A stretch of DNA of 64,000 nt from contig CAIZZF010000020.1 in assembly GCA_903937385.1 (NCBI GenBank), positions 1 through 64,000 of the forward strand, read 5' to 3'. The first letter of the stretch is position 1. Every line of letters begins with the position of its first letter. A program made the translations under genes and the position numbers. The DNA comes from an uncultured Holophagaceae bacterium (GTDB lineage: Bacteria > Acidobacteriota > Holophagae > Holophagales > Holophagaceae). Below the pieces are notes generated by a model. That model searched no databases and was not told where the DNA came from. It worked only from the letters and a program-made list of their open reading frames with translations. Positions 52,917-62,542 of this stretch are shown here, piece after piece.

Positions 52917-53468
52917 CTACTGCGTCTCCCAGCGCTCGGCGAGGCGGTCCAGCATGGCCTCGGGGCTGGTGGCGCGCACCAGGAGCTGCTGGTCGCAGGC
53001 GCGGATGAAGCCCTCGCGCTCGGCGTGGTCCAGCAGGTCCAAGAGGGGATCGTAGTAGCCCTCGACATTGAGGATGCCGCAGGGCTTCGCGTGGATGCCC
53101 AGGCGGGCCCAGGTGAAGGCCTCGAAGAACTCCTCGAAGGTGCCGATGCCGCCGGGGAAGGCGATGAACGCATCCGCCAGCTCCGCCATACGGGCCTTGC
53201 GGGCATGCATGGTGGGGACCACCTCCAGGGTGGTGAGGCCCTGGTGCTGGATCTCCAGGGCCTGCAGACCGCCGACCGAGATGCCGTGGACCCGGCCCCC
53301 CGCGGCCAGGGCGCCGTCCGCCAGGCGCTTCATGAGCCCCGTATCGGACCCGCCGTAGACGCAGGTGAGGCCCCGCCGGGCCAGCTCGCGGCCCAGGGCC
53401 TCGGCGGCCTCACCAAAAGCGGGATTGTGGCCGGGGCTGGAGCCCAGGAAGACGCAGACGCTGGGCAC
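52917..53468 (-). CDS. LOG-family protein (nucleotide phosphoribohydrolase)
   Basis: 183 residues. Rossmann-like fold with [67 protein letters not shown]. The paired Arg and PGGxGTxxE motifs are those of cytokinin riboside-5'-phosphate hydrolases, here more likely acting on AMP or other nucleotides. Start ATG is eight bases after the M64 peptidase stop; same operon. Ends facing gpt. Confidence 0.85.
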   Translation of the reverse strand: MPSVCVFLGSSPGHNPAFGEAAEALGRELARRGLTCVYGGSDTGLMKRLADGALAAGGRVHGISVGGLQALEIQHQGLTTLEVVPTMHARKARMAELADAFIAFPGGIGTFEEFFEAFTWARLGIHAKPCGILNVEGYYDPLLDLLDHAEREGFIRACDQQLLVRATSPEAMLDRLAERWETQ

Positions 53469-53476
53469 GGAAGCTC

Positions 53477-54859
53477 CTACTTGGCGTACTGCCGGATGAC
53501 CTTCTCGAGGGCGGCGCGGCAGGCGGCGCAGAAGCCCACGTCGTCCCGGGTGAACATGAGGCAGTCCTCCTGGCTGCGGAAATAGCCTCTGGCTTCATAG
53601 TTCGCGCCCTCGAAGGCGCCTACCTTGCCGCTGTGGGCATCGGTGCCCAGCAGGTGCGTCTCGTAGACCTTCTCCCTGGCGAACAGTGCGTCCATCACGG
53701 ACTCGGGCTGGTTGGCGGCGCGGATGGCCCGGCGCTCCTTCTGATAGGCGTGGCTGTGGGCCTCGAACTCGGCCTTCTTCCAGGGCGTGGGCAGGGGCGT
53801 GCTGGGGCTCAGCAGGCCGCCCCACTTGGGCTGGGCGGGGTGGGCCGTGACGTTGGGCTCCCAGGGCTCGGGCCGGTCGGGGCTGTTGGTGACGGCCACG
53901 TCGGAGGTGTAGTACTCGTCCGCCAGACCGGCGAAGTGGTGGCCGAACTCGTGCACAAAGAGGTAGCCGATGGTGCTGTTGCCGGCGGAGGCGGTGCTGT
54001 AGAGGTTGTGGATGCCGCCGCCGCCGTAGGTCTCGGCGTTCACCAGGATCTCCACGAACTCGTAGGGGGCCTGGGCGGCGAGGTCGCGGAAGGCGCGGTT
54101 GTCGAAGGTGAGCACGTAGCGCTCGCTGCCGAAGGCGTCGTAGGTGGTGCCCAGGGGCGTGCGCCGGTGGACGCCCGTGGAGGGCCGGGAGATGCCGCTC
54201 TCACGGGAGGGGGGGCAGAGGGCCCAGACGTTGAAGTCCTTGCGGTGCTCCTTGAAGGGCGTCTGCTCGAAGAGGAGGTCCATGACCTTCCGGGCCTGGG
54301 CCTCGAACTTGCCGCGCTCCGCGGCGGTGTAGCCATCGCCGAGGATGAGGACGTCCACCTTGTCTGCGGAGTCGCCGGCCTTCTGCAGGGTGATCAGGGC
54401 GCCGGCCTCGGGGCCCGCAGCCTGTTCGATGAGGGGGTCCCTGGGATCCAGGTCGAAGCTCCAGAGGACCTGGAAGGCGTTCTTCGCATCCCGCTTCTTC
54501 ACGGTGATCCGCACGGGCGCCTCGGGCTGGGGGAACCGCAGGGACTCGGAGAAGGTGCGGCTCAGGGCCTTGGCCTCGTCCGTGGTCTCCCACTCCCCGT
54601 AGATGCTGGCGAAGCCCCGGGAGTAGAGCAGCCGGCCCGTGGCCTTGTCCGCCACCTCGAAGCAATACTTGCCCAGGTTGCTGGTGTCCACGGCGCGGGC
54701 CGGGTCGCCGGGCCAGGGCAGGGGCTCCCGCACCACCCGGTCCACGCCGAAGCGCTCGGAGGCGGCATCCCCTGTGTGGCCGTAGTCCACGCGCAGGGTC
54801 CGGGGCGGGGCGGCCAGGCAGGCCAGGGTGGCAAGGGAGAGCAGCAGGGCGCGGAGCAT
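53477..54859 (-). CDS. Exported metallopeptidase, M64 (IgA peptidase)-like
   Basis: 460 residues from the ATG at 54859, with GAGG five bases upstream; the frame extends further but has no signal peptide. Signal peptide 1-17. The zinc site is [14 protein letters not shown], His303 and His307 as ligands with Glu304 as base. A beta-rich N-terminal part (20-160) precedes the peptidase. A late Cys pair, CxxC at the end (FCAACRAAL), may be a disulfide. M64 enzymes were first named for IgA cleavage, but free-living relatives are common. Operon with the LOG gene. Confidence 0.85.
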   Translation of the reverse strand: MLRALLLSLATLACLAAPPRTLRVDYGHTGDAASERFGVDRVVREPLPWPGDPARAVDTSNLGKYCFEVADKATGRLLYSRGFASIYGEWETTDEAKALSRTFSESLRFPQPEAPVRITVKKRDAKNAFQVLWSFDLDPRDPLIEQAAGPEAGALITLQKAGDSADKVDVLILGDGYTAAERGKFEAQARKVMDLLFEQTPFKEHRKDFNVWALCPPSRESGISRPSTGVHRRTPLGTTYDAFGSERYVLTFDNRAFRDLAAQAPYEFVEILVNAETYGGGGIHNLYSTASAGNSTIGYLFVHEFGHHFAGLADEYYTSDVAVTNSPDRPEPWEPNVTAHPAQPKWGGLLSPSTPLPTPWKKAEFEAHSHAYQKERRAIRAANQPESVMDALFAREKVYETHLLGTDAHSGKVGAFEGANYEARGYFRSQEDCLMFTRDDVGFCAACRAALEKVIRQYAK

Positions 54860-54902
54860 GGAACACCTCGGCATCCAAGATAGACTGTTTACAGGAGTCC
54901 AG

Positions 54903-55202
54903 ATGCTCACCTCGAAACAGCGGCAGTTCCTCAAGGCCCAGGCCCACAAGCTGAAGCCCGTCATGCACGTGGGCAAGGGCGGCGTCACCCCGGCCCAGGC
55001 CGCGGAGCTGGACATCATGGTCGAGAGCCTCGAGCTCGTGAAGGTCAAGATCAACCCCAACAGCCTCGAGGACGAGGAGACCGCCGTCCTGGGCCTCTGC
55101 GCGGCGGTGCCGGGTCTTCAGCACGTCTGGACCATCGGGCACACCATGCTGTTCTTCCGGGCCAGCCGGAACCGCCCCACGCGGTTCACGCTTCCCGGGT
55201 AA
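54903..55202 (+). CDS. YhbY-type CRM-domain RNA-binding protein
   Basis: 99 residues from the ATG at 54903 (AGGAGT four bases upstream). CRM-domain signature: LTSKQRQFLKAQAHKLKPVM, then HVGKGGVTPAQAAEL with the GKGG loop, and VKVKINPNSLED. E. coli YhbY associates with pre-50S ribosomes. Starts 43 bases from the divergent M64 gene. Confidence 0.85.
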   Translation: MLTSKQRQFLKAQAHKLKPVMHVGKGGVTPAQAAELDIMVESLELVKVKINPNSLEDEETAVLGLCAAVPGLQHVWTIGHTMLFFRASRNRPTRFTLPG

Positions 55203-55262
55203 ATTCCGGCTTGAATTCAGGTTTGGCGCGGTTCCGCCCGAAGGATAGTGGGTGGAGGTCCG

Positions 55263-57362
55263 ATGCCATACCTGTCCTGGCGGGAAGGAAGTCAGCTCCT
55301 GCGGCACGCGGTCCAGGATGGCTGTCTCATCGGGCGCGACCCCATCGCCTGCGCGGTGGCCCAGCCTGGCATTCCTTCCCTCTCCCGGAGGCATGCCACC
55401 ATCGATCGCATCGGGGGCATCTGGTGGATCCGGGACCTGGGCTCAGCTGAGGGCACGACCCTGAACGGCCTGCCCCTTAACCATCCGCAAGGCAACTCCC
55501 TGCGGGATGGCGATGAGCTGGTGCTGGGCGGCTGGCCGCTCAGGTTCACCGAGGGTTTTCCGGGCCTGGACGGGGTCCAGTTCATCGAGCGCGTGGGCGA
55601 CCTCTTCCACGAGGTGCGGCCCGAGCCGGCCCAGGCGCTGGTGCTCATCCGGGGCATGGAGCTGCTGTTCCGGTCCACGGACAAGCTCCTGCGGCAGGTG
55701 GACTCCGACGCCATCGTGAAGGGTCTCCTGGATGAGTCCCTGCGCTTGCTGGGTGGGGATCGGGGCTTCCTGGTGATGCGCCAGGGTACGGGCTGGCGAA
55801 CCGCCCACCGTGTGGGGGATGTGCAGGAGGGCATCGGGCTGTCCCGCTCCGTGCTGGACTACGTTTCCCAGGAGCGCACGGCGGTGCTGTCCAACCGGCC
55901 CCTGGCGGACCCGCGCTTCGGCGGCATGAGCCTGGTGGAACTGCACCGCGGCTCCCTGATGTGTGCGCCCATGGAGGATGAGGGCACCCTGCAGGGCGTG
56001 CTCTACCTGGATCGGGAGTCCGAGGGCCGGCCCTTCAGCCGCTTCGACCTGGCCATCTTCAAGACCTTCGTCAAGCAGGGCTCCATGGCCTTGCGGCAGG
56101 CGGGGCTGAACCGGCAGGCCCTGGGCCAGGCAGAACAGCAGGGGGAGCTGCTGCGCCTGCGCAGCGGGAGCCTCCGGGAAATCGAACGCCATGGCCACCT
56201 CCTGGCCGCCATGGCCGGGCCGCTGCGGCGGGTCCAGAGCTGGGCGGCGGAGGTTCCGGATCCCCGGGGCGAGGCCATCCGGACCCAGATCGACCAGCTG
56301 GTCAGCCTGCTGGACCACGGCAGCCGGGAGGGGCTGATGGATGAGGCCCCCCATGCCGGTCACCCCCTCTCCGCCCAGAGCCTCCAGGAGGACCTCTCCC
56401 GGCGCTGGGAGTCCCTGGTCAGCCTGCGAAGGGCGACGCTGGCCATGGCGGAGGCCCCGACGGGCTCCATCTGGCTCACGGGAGGCCCGCTGCTGGCCGC
56501 CCTGGCGGGACTGGTGGAACCGGTGCTGATGCAGCTCAATCCCGGCGCGACGGTCTCCACCCGGTGGGACCAGGAGCGCGGCTTCCAGATCCTGCGGCTG
56601 AGCCTCCCCCCGGGCCTGCACAGCCCGACGCCGGATCCCTGGTCCCAGCGGGTGCTCCAGGAATCTGGCGTGCGCTGGCGCTGGGCCGACCAGTCCTTCG
56701 ACCTTCTCCTGCCCGAAGGTCCGGACGCCATGCCCGAGGAGCCGACCCGGCCCCTGCTCGGGCTGGTCAGCGACGACCTGAACCTGCTGGGACTGTTCCA
56801 GACCGTGGCGGAGGCCGGGGACCTCCTGCTGCATCCGCTGGAGTCGCATCCTCAGCCTCCGCCCCTGCCGAAGTTCCGCTTCCTGGTGGTGGATGCCAAG
56901 GGCACTCCGGACCTTGAAGCCTGCATCCGGGCCTACCGCAGCCACCCCTCCTTCGCCACCACGCCGATCCTGGTGGTGCGCTGCACCGAAGAGGCGACGG
57001 CCAGCCTCATCGAAGCCGGGGCTACCGACTGGCTGGCCGAGGGCTTCCGCTGGGAGGCGCTGCACCACCGGCTGCAGGTGCTGCGCGGACACACCGAGCT
57101 GCAGCAGCGGGCCCTGGCCGCCGAGCGCCTGGAGTCCTTCCGGCAGATGGCGGGCACGCTCAAGCATGAGATCAACAACCCGCTGGCCATCATCTCCATG
57201 CAGGTCGAGATGCTGCAGCGCAAATACCCCGAGGAGGTGAAGCTCGGGAAGATTGGTGAGATGGTGGAGCGCATCCGGGCCCTGGTGCAGGTGCTCCAGA
57301 AGATGCGCGAGACCCCCACCGAGGACTACGCGGATGGCTCCAGCATCCTGAAGTTGGTCTAG
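55263..57362 (+). CDS. FHA-GAF protein with degenerate kinase core, receiver-like domain and C-terminal DHp helices
   Basis: 699 residues from the ATG at 55263 (GGAGGT just upstream). FHA 12-98 (GRDP, LSRRHATID, LGSAEGTTLNG); GAF-like 140-285 (LDRESEGRPFSRFDLAIF); a stretch 305-485 like a histidine-kinase core whose ATP-binding N box is lost (GPLLAALAGLVEPVL); a receiver-like domain 495-605 with Asp544 in LVVDAKG, but EGF in place of the conserved KPF lysine; then helices 620-680 with a true H-box, His635 in LKHEINNPLA. No ATP-binding domain follows. No response-regulator gene is adjacent. Possibly a phosphotransfer hub needing an outside kinase. Confidence 0.8.
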   Translation: MPYLSWREGSQLLRHAVQDGCLIGRDPIACAVAQPGIPSLSRRHATIDRIGGIWWIRDLGSAEGTTLNGLPLNHPQGNSLRDGDELVLGGWPLRFTEGFPGLDGVQFIERVGDLFHEVRPEPAQALVLIRGMELLFRSTDKLLRQVDSDAIVKGLLDESLRLLGGDRGFLVMRQGTGWRTAHRVGDVQEGIGLSRSVLDYVSQERTAVLSNRPLADPRFGGMSLVELHRGSLMCAPMEDEGTLQGVLYLDRESEGRPFSRFDLAIFKTFVKQGSMALRQAGLNRQALGQAEQQGELLRLRSGSLREIERHGHLLAAMAGPLRRVQSWAAEVPDPRGEAIRTQIDQLVSLLDHGSREGLMDEAPHAGHPLSAQSLQEDLSRRWESLVSLRRATLAMAEAPTGSIWLTGGPLLAALAGLVEPVLMQLNPGATVSTRWDQERGFQILRLSLPPGLHSPTPDPWSQRVLQESGVRWRWADQSFDLLLPEGPDAMPEEPTRPLLGLVSDDLNLLGLFQTVAEAGDLLLHPLESHPQPPPLPKFRFLVVDAKGTPDLEACIRAYRSHPSFATTPILVVRCTEEATASLIEAGATDWLAEGFRWEALHHRLQVLRGHTELQQRALAAERLESFRQMAGTLKHEINNPLAIISMQVEMLQRKYPEEVKLGKIGEMVERIRALVQVLQKMRETPTEDYADGSSILKLV

Positions 57363-57409
57363 AAGCAGGCGGCTTGAGGACGTCGTATCCTCGCAGAGGG
57401 AGCCCCACC

Positions 57410-58576
57410 ATGACCATCCGTTCGATGCTGCTCGCCCTCGCCGCCACACTTGCTCTTGGTGCCCAGATACCCCTCACGTCCCTGGTGCAGTCCATTCCGG
57501 TGGAGACCGATCTGGCGGATCCCGCGCTGCCCTTGGCCAGGGACGTCTGGGTGGCCATGGTGCGCGGCGCCAAGGTGAGCTTCGACGCGGCCCAGTTCTA
57601 TATCACCAGCCGCCCCGGCAGCGCCCTGGAGCCGGTGCTGGCGGAGCTGGAGCAGGCGGGCGCCCGGGGCGTCAAGGTGCGGTTCCTCCTTTCCGCCAGG
57701 ATGCTGGACCAGGATCCGGCCTCCGTGGCCCGACTCCGCCGCATCCCCGGCGCCGAGGTGCGCAGCTACGACCTGGCGGGGGTCGCCAAGGGCATCCTCC
57801 ACGCCAAGTATTTCGTGGTGGATGGTCGCGAGGCCTTCCTGGGCAGCCAGAACTTCGACTGGCGCGCCCTGGAACAGATCCATGAGCTGGGCGTACGCAC
57901 CTCGGAGCCCCAGCTCCTCGCGGGACTGGCCGAGATCTTCTCCTTGGACTGGCGCTTCGCCCGGGACGGCAAGCTGCCGGTCTTGCCAGCGCAGGTATCC
58001 CCGGTGGCCCGGCCCGCCGTGGAGCTGGTGGCCAGCCCACCCTTCCTGACCCCGAAGACCCTGCGGCCCGCCAGCGAGGCCCTGGTGGAGCTGATTGGCC
58101 AGGCCAAGACCAGCGTCCGCGTGCAGCTGCTGACCTACTCGCCCCTGGCGGGCCAGGATCGCTACTGGCCGGTGCTGGACAACGCCCTGCGCGCCGCCGC
58201 GGTGCGGGGCGTGAAGGTGCGGCTGCTGGTCTCGGACTGGGTGCTGGGAGGCCGGGCGCTGCCCCACCTAAGGGCCCTGGCCCTGATCCCCAACCTGGAG
58301 GTGCGCGTGGCTTCCATCCCTGAGGCGAAGGAGGGCCACATCCCCTTCTCCCGGACCGTGCACAGCAAGTATCTGGTGGTGGATGAAGCCCAGCTGGCCC
58401 TGGGCACCAGCAACTGGGAGGAGAGCTACTTCACCGAGTCTCGCAACCTGGAGCTGATCTTTCGCGACACGCCCCTCGCCGCCCAGGCCGCCCGCATCCA
58501 CGACCGCCTGTGGAGCAGCCGCTACGCCTATCCCCTCGAGCCGCTCAAGACCTACGAGAGGCGCAAAGTCGACTGA
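57410..58576 (+). CDS. Exported phospholipase D-like protein
   Basis: 388 residues from the ATG at 57410 (AGGGAG upstream). Signal peptide 1-20. Two HKD catalytic motifs, HAKYFVVDGREAFLGSQNFDW and HSKYLVVDEAQLALGTSNWEE, form one active site as in phospholipase D and cardiolipin synthases. The chain is short for cardiolipin synthase and lacks its helices, so a soluble periplasmic phosphodiesterase or nuclease is likely. It follows the FHA-GAF gene by 47 bases, perhaps co-transcribed. Confidence 0.85.
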   Translation: MTIRSMLLALAATLALGAQIPLTSLVQSIPVETDLADPALPLARDVWVAMVRGAKVSFDAAQFYITSRPGSALEPVLAELEQAGARGVKVRFLLSARMLDQDPASVARLRRIPGAEVRSYDLAGVAKGILHAKYFVVDGREAFLGSQNFDWRALEQIHELGVRTSEPQLLAGLAEIFSLDWRFARDGKLPVLPAQVSPVARPAVELVASPPFLTPKTLRPASEALVELIGQAKTSVRVQLLTYSPLAGQDRYWPVLDNALRAAAVRGVKVRLLVSDWVLGGRALPHLRALALIPNLEVRVASIPEAKEGHIPFSRTVHSKYLVVDEAQLALGTSNWEESYFTESRNLELIFRDTPLAAQAARIHDRLWSSRYAYPLEPLKTYERRKVD

Positions 58577-58585
58577 GTCAGCGCG

Positions 58586-59713
58586 TCAGGCCGGTTCGTA
58601 GACGTTGTAGAGGTTGTCGCGCTCGAGGGCCTGGAAGCCGGCGTCTTCGATGAGGCGGATCAGCTCGGGCTGGAGCAGGCCCTGGGGGGTCTTGGCGCCG
58701 GCCAGGTGGGCGATCTCTTCGGCGATGATGGTGCCGTCCAGGTCATCCGCGCCGTAGCTCAGGCCAGCCTGGGCCAGGCCCGGGGAGATCATCACCCAGT
58801 AGGCCTTGATGTGCGGGATGTTGTCGAGCAGCAGGCGGGCCACGGCGATCTCGCGGAGGTCCTGGGTGCCCGTGGTCTCGTGGATCACGTGGGTGGCGCT
58901 GAGCTCGTTCTCCTCGTTCTGGTAGGCCAGGGGGATGTAGGCCAGGAAGCCCTGGTAGCCCGCGGCCTGGGACTGGTCCTGGAGGGCCCGCAGGCGCAGC
59001 AGGTGGTCCACCCGGTGGCGGGGCTCCTCGATGTGGCCGTAGAGCATGGTGCAGTTGGTGGGCAGCCCCTTGCGGTGGCAGAGGGCCGCGGTGTCCAGCC
59101 AGACCTGGGCGTCCTTCTTGCCGATGCAGATCTGCTCCCGCAGGGCCTCATCGAAAATCTCGGCGCCGCCGCCGGGGCAGCTCTCCAGGCCCGCGGCCAT
59201 GCAGCGGTCCAGAAAGGCCTCCGTGGACAGGCCCGAGATGCGGGCGTAGTAGTCCATCTCGATCATGGTGAAGACCTTGAGGTGGATCGCCGGGAACCGG
59301 GTCTTGAGCTTGGTGAAGAGGTCCTCGAAGTAGTCGATCTTGAGCTTGGGATTGTGCCCCGAGGTCATGTGCAGCTCGCGCACTCCGGTGTTGGCGGGCT
59401 TCTCCAGCTCCTGGATGATGTCCTCGGCGGACAGGGCGTAGGCGCGCGCATCGCCGGGCTTGGCCTGGAAGGCGCAGAACTGGCAGTGGGTGTAGCAGAC
59501 GTTGGTGTAGGACAGGCGGCGGCTCTTCACGTAGTAGGTGGCGCGGCCGTGTCGCTGCAGACGCACGTGGTGGGCCATGGCTCCGACGCCCGTGAGGTCC
59601 GTCGTCGCGTAGAGCAGCAGGCCGTCCTCGAAGGACAGCCGCTCCCCGCGCAGCACCTTCTCCGCCAGCGGCAGCAGACGCGGATCGCGGATACGGGCTT
59701 GAAGAGACAGCAT
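58586..59713 (-). CDS. mqnE: Aminofutalosine synthase MqnE (radical SAM)
   Basis: 375 residues from the ATG at 59713 (GAGG upstream). Radical-SAM cysteine motif CYTHCQFC in YTNVCYTHCQFCAF, followed by LHMTSGHNPKLKIDYFEDL and the C-terminal LSYGADDLDGTIIAEEIAHLAGA shared by MqnC/MqnE. The first step of futalosine menaquinone synthesis adds 3-enolpyruvyl-benzoate to SAM. MqnE rather than MqnC is favoured by the HNP motif and length; I am less sure of the distinction than of the family. The downstream genes on this strand are pyrD and others. Confidence 0.88.
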   Translation of the reverse strand: MLSLQARIRDPRLLPLAEKVLRGERLSFEDGLLLYATTDLTGVGAMAHHVRLQRHGRATYYVKSRRLSYTNVCYTHCQFCAFQAKPGDARAYALSAEDIIQELEKPANTGVRELHMTSGHNPKLKIDYFEDLFTKLKTRFPAIHLKVFTMIEMDYYARISGLSTEAFLDRCMAAGLESCPGGGAEIFDEALREQICIGKKDAQVWLDTAALCHRKGLPTNCTMLYGHIEEPRHRVDHLLRLRALQDQSQAAGYQGFLAYIPLAYQNEENELSATHVIHETTGTQDLREIAVARLLLDNIPHIKAYWVMISPGLAQAGLSYGADDLDGTIIAEEIAHLAGAKTPQGLLQPELIRLIEDAGFQALERDNLYNVYEPA

Positions 59714-59747
59714 GCTCACCTCAGCCGACCAGTGTAGCGTCCTGGGC

Positions 59748-60764
59748 TCAGGCGAGGCCTTGGTGGATGCGTCCCACCAGGGCCGGCCCCTGAAAGATGA
59801 GGGCGCTGTAGATCTGGGCGAGGGCGGCGCCGTCGTCCAGGGCGCCCTGCACGTCTTCGGGGCTTCCGAGGCCTCCGCAGGCCACCAGGGGCAGGCGGCC
59901 GGCCAGGGCGGTGAGGATGCGGCGGCGGACGTCCCGGGCCTTGGTCTTGAGGGGCTCCCCGCTGAGGCCGCCGGCGCCCTTGGCTTCCACGCGGGCGCGC
60001 AGGGGCTCCGCGACCACGCCGCGATCCAGGGTGGTGTTGGTGGCGATGAGTCCCGAGAGGCCCGAAGCCACGGCCACCTCGACGATGGCGTCCAGGTCTT
60101 CCGGCGCCAGATCCGGGGCCAGCTTCAGCAGCAGGGGCTGGCGCTCCAGGCCCAGCTCCTGGCGCAGCGCCAGCATGCCCGCCAGCAGCGGCTTCAGGGC
60201 CTCCGGGGCCTGCAGGTTGCGCAGGCCCGGGGTGTTGGGGCTGCTCACGTTCAGGGCGATGTAGTCCACCTCTGGCGCGATCAGGCGGTAGGCCGCGCGG
60301 TAGTCGTCCAGGGCCTGAGCCTCCGGCGTCTCCTTGTTCTTGCCGAGGTTGCCACCGACCAGCAGGCCCGAGGGACGGTGCTTCAGGCGCGCCGCTACCA
60401 CCTCGGCGCCCTCGCTGTTGAAGCCCATGCGGTTGAGGATCAGGCCCGCCTCGGGAAACCGGAACAGGCGCGGCTTGGGATTGCCGGGCTGGGGCCGGGG
60501 CGTGACGGTGCCGATCTCCACGTGACCGAAGCCCAGGGACTGCCAGAGGGGCAACAGCGTGGCGCCCTTGTCCAGGCCCGCGGCGAGGCCCAGGGGCGTG
60601 GGGAAGTCCAGGCCCAGGACTTGCCGACGCAGGGTGGCCGGGAGCTCGGGCGAGCTCAGCCGGGGCCAGGCGCAGGCGCGCTCGCCCAGCCAGAAGGCCA
60701 GGTTGTGGGCGGTCTCGGGATCCAGGCGGAAGATCAGCGGTCGCAGGGCACCGTAGAGGTCCAT
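59748..60764 (-). CDS. pyrD: Dihydroorotate dehydrogenase, quinone type
   Basis: 338 residues from the ATG at 60764, overlapping the lipoprotein stop (TGATG). Class 2 DHODH: N-terminal helix that docks on the membrane (LYGALRPLIFRLDPETAHNLAF), GFGHVEIGTVTPRPQPGNPKPRLFR, NRMGFNSEG, and the catalytic serine in LNVSSPNTPGLRNLQ. Late VACGGLGSPEDVQGAL binds FMN. It oxidises dihydroorotate and reduces menaquinone, linking pyrimidine synthesis to the quinone made through MqnE next door. Confidence 0.93.
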   Translation of the reverse strand: MDLYGALRPLIFRLDPETAHNLAFWLGERACAWPRLSSPELPATLRRQVLGLDFPTPLGLAAGLDKGATLLPLWQSLGFGHVEIGTVTPRPQPGNPKPRLFRFPEAGLILNRMGFNSEGAEVVAARLKHRPSGLLVGGNLGKNKETPEAQALDDYRAAYRLIAPEVDYIALNVSSPNTPGLRNLQAPEALKPLLAGMLALRQELGLERQPLLLKLAPDLAPEDLDAIVEVAVASGLSGLIATNTTLDRGVVAEPLRARVEAKGAGGLSGEPLKTKARDVRRRILTALAGRLPLVACGGLGSPEDVQGALDDGAALAQIYSALIFQGPALVGRIHQGLA

Positions 60765-61120
60765 CACTTGACCGTCACCGTGGCCGTGGCGGTGATCTCC
60801 GGGAAGTCCTCCCGGTTCACCCGGACGTGGTAGGTCCCCGCCGTCTTGGGGGCCGTGTAGAGCCCGGTGGGGTTGATGGTGCCGCCCTCCGCCTCGAGGA
60901 CCCCCCAGCCCACGGGCTGCCGCAGGTAGCGCGCCCCCTCGGGGTAGTTGATCTCGACCTGGAAGGTCTGGGTGGCCCCCTTGGCCAGGCTGACCGCCAC
61001 AGGCCGCAGGCTCAGGCGCGGGACGAAGGGCTCGGGCGGCGCGGCGGGAACGGTTTCCTGCGGAGCCTTGCAGGCGACGATCAGGAAGGCGGCAGTCACG
61101 GCCAGCAGACGGGTTTTCAT
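60764..61120 (-). CDS. Small lipoprotein with Ig-like fold
   Basis: 118 residues. Lipobox LIVAC with Cys17. The rest is a beta-sandwich of the Ig-like/BIG2 type (VSLAKGATQTFQVEINYPEG, LEAEGGTINPTGLYTAPKTAGTYHVRV), common in surface proteins. Overlaps the pyrD start, so co-translated though unrelated in function. Confidence 0.75.
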   Translation of the reverse strand: MKTRLLAVTAAFLIVACKAPQETVPAAPPEPFVPRLSLRPVAVSLAKGATQTFQVEINYPEGARYLRQPVGWGVLEAEGGTINPTGLYTAPKTAGTYHVRVNREDFPEITATATVTVK

Positions 61121-61187
61121 GGCTTCCTCACAGCGTTCAGCGTGGCTGGATGGAGAAGGGACCCCACTCCACCCGATCCTTGATTGT

Positions 61188-61214
61188 CTCGGTATCGGCT
61201 CAGCCGATACCGAG
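61188..61214. terminator. Perfect 13-bp palindromic hairpin
   Basis: CTCGGTATCGGCT and AGCCGATACCGAG flank one C. It sits 3' of the beta-barrel gene (minus strand) and upstream of the lipoprotein gene. Shares the ATCGGC/GCCGAT core with the hairpin at 21827. No T-run. Confidence 0.6.
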
Positions 61215-61243
61215 AGGATGCCACGCCAAGCCCCGCAAAATGG

Positions 61244-62542
61244 TCAGAACACCCGGAACGCCTGGAAGAGGCTGCAGCTCCAGCCCCAGCGCGGGGGGGC
61301 GCCCGGCGGCTCGTTGCGCCGGGAGGCCACCGACGCGCCCAGGCGGCCCGTGGGAGTACGCCACTGCGCGTCGCCCTGGAGGAACCAGCCACCAGGGCCG
61401 GAAGGGTCATCCCGCGGAGCGGTGGCCCGCACGACCTGGAGCCGGCCCCGGCCTTCCAGGAAGAGCGGGAGGCCGAGGGCCACCGTGCGGGTGCTGACCG
61501 AATCCCCGAAGGCGGCGCCCAGGGCGTCGCCCCGGGTGGAGAAGCCGGCCAGGTAGGTCGGCGGCGGCGCCGAGAAGGCAGTGCGCGGCGCCGCACTCGC
61601 GTATTCCAGGCCCAGGTCCCAGCGGTCCCAGACCAGCTGCAGGCCGCCTTGATCCCGGGCAGGCACCAGGCTGGGGGCGCCTCCGTCGCGGGACCCCACG
61701 CGGCTGGCGGTCACCGAGGCGCCCCGGGCTCCGGCGAGGCGGGCCAGGGCGGGCAGGCGCAGGCGGAATTCTGCCAGGGACTGGCTCAGGTTGCTCTGCC
61801 GCGGCGCAGTCTGCCCCGCCGCATCCTGGCCTCCGCTCAGTGTCAGGGCGCCGAGGCTGACCTCGAGATCCGTGCCGAAGGCGACCCGCATCAAGGCGCC
61901 GCCCACGGTGGGCCGCTGCAGGCCGAGTCCCGCGGCCTGGGCTGCGAGTCGCGCCGGACGGTTTGGGCTCCACTCAGGCACGGTTGGCGTGCGCTCCAGT
62001 CGGCCCTCGAAGGCCTCTAGACGCCACAGGGACTTGAAAATCTCCAGGGGCGCGAAGGCCAGGGTCACCCGCGGAAAGGGTCGGGCCGCATCGCCCAGCA
62101 GGGGGCCGCCATTGAGCCCGGAGCCCCAGGCGAGGGGGGACTGTTCCAGGAGGATCCGCCCGCCAGAGTTGAACTGGAAGCCCACGAGGGCGCGCTGCAG
62201 GATGCCCGCGGTGCGGCCCTGGTCCCGGAGGCCCAGCACCGTCGCGGCGAAGCCCCAGCCGCCGGAGGTGTAGCGCCCCTGCACGCCCAGGCCCCACCCG
62301 CGGGTGCCGTGGCCCAGGCCCTCGCCCCCGACCAGGGGCGTGTAGGCGCCACCGCTGTCCGCGCCGCCCCAGCCCACCTCGAAGGAGGGCAGCGACGAGG
62401 GCTCCTGCGGCGCCTGGCCCAGGGTCCAGTCCAGCCGGGCCTGCCGCAGCGCCGCGGCGCCATCCTGGAGCAGCGGCGCCTGGGCCTGGACGGAGAGGCC
62501 GAGCAGGCAGGGCAGGGCGGCCCGCAGGCAGGTCCGGCTCAT
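61244..62542 (-). CDS. Predicted outer-membrane beta-barrel protein (Wzi-like)
   Basis: 432 residues. Signal peptide 1-21. The mature part alternates polar and aromatic/hydrophobic residues in many short strands with Gly/Arg turns (GWGLGVQGRYTSGGWGFAATVL, GRILLEQSPLAWGSGLNGGPLL) and ends in Phe (FQAFRVF), a terminal aromatic as barrel-assembly signals have. General likeness to capsule-assembly Wzi-type barrels; family not certain. Start overlaps the cyclophilin stop (ATGA), so co-translated. Confidence 0.7.
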   Translation of the reverse strand: MSRTCLRAALPCLLGLSVQAQAPLLQDGAAALRQARLDWTLGQAPQEPSSLPSFEVGWGGADSGGAYTPLVGGEGLGHGTRGWGLGVQGRYTSGGWGFAATVLGLRDQGRTAGILQRALVGFQFNSGGRILLEQSPLAWGSGLNGGPLLGDAARPFPRVTLAFAPLEIFKSLWRLEAFEGRLERTPTVPEWSPNRPARLAAQAAGLGLQRPTVGGALMRVAFGTDLEVSLGALTLSGGQDAAGQTAPRQSNLSQSLAEFRLRLPALARLAGARGASVTASRVGSRDGGAPSLVPARDQGGLQLVWDRWDLGLEYASAAPRTAFSAPPPTYLAGFSTRGDALGAAFGDSVSTRTVALGLPLFLEGRGRLQVVRATAPRDDPSGPGGWFLQGDAQWRTPTGRLGASVASRRNEPPGAPPRWGWSCSLFQAFRVF

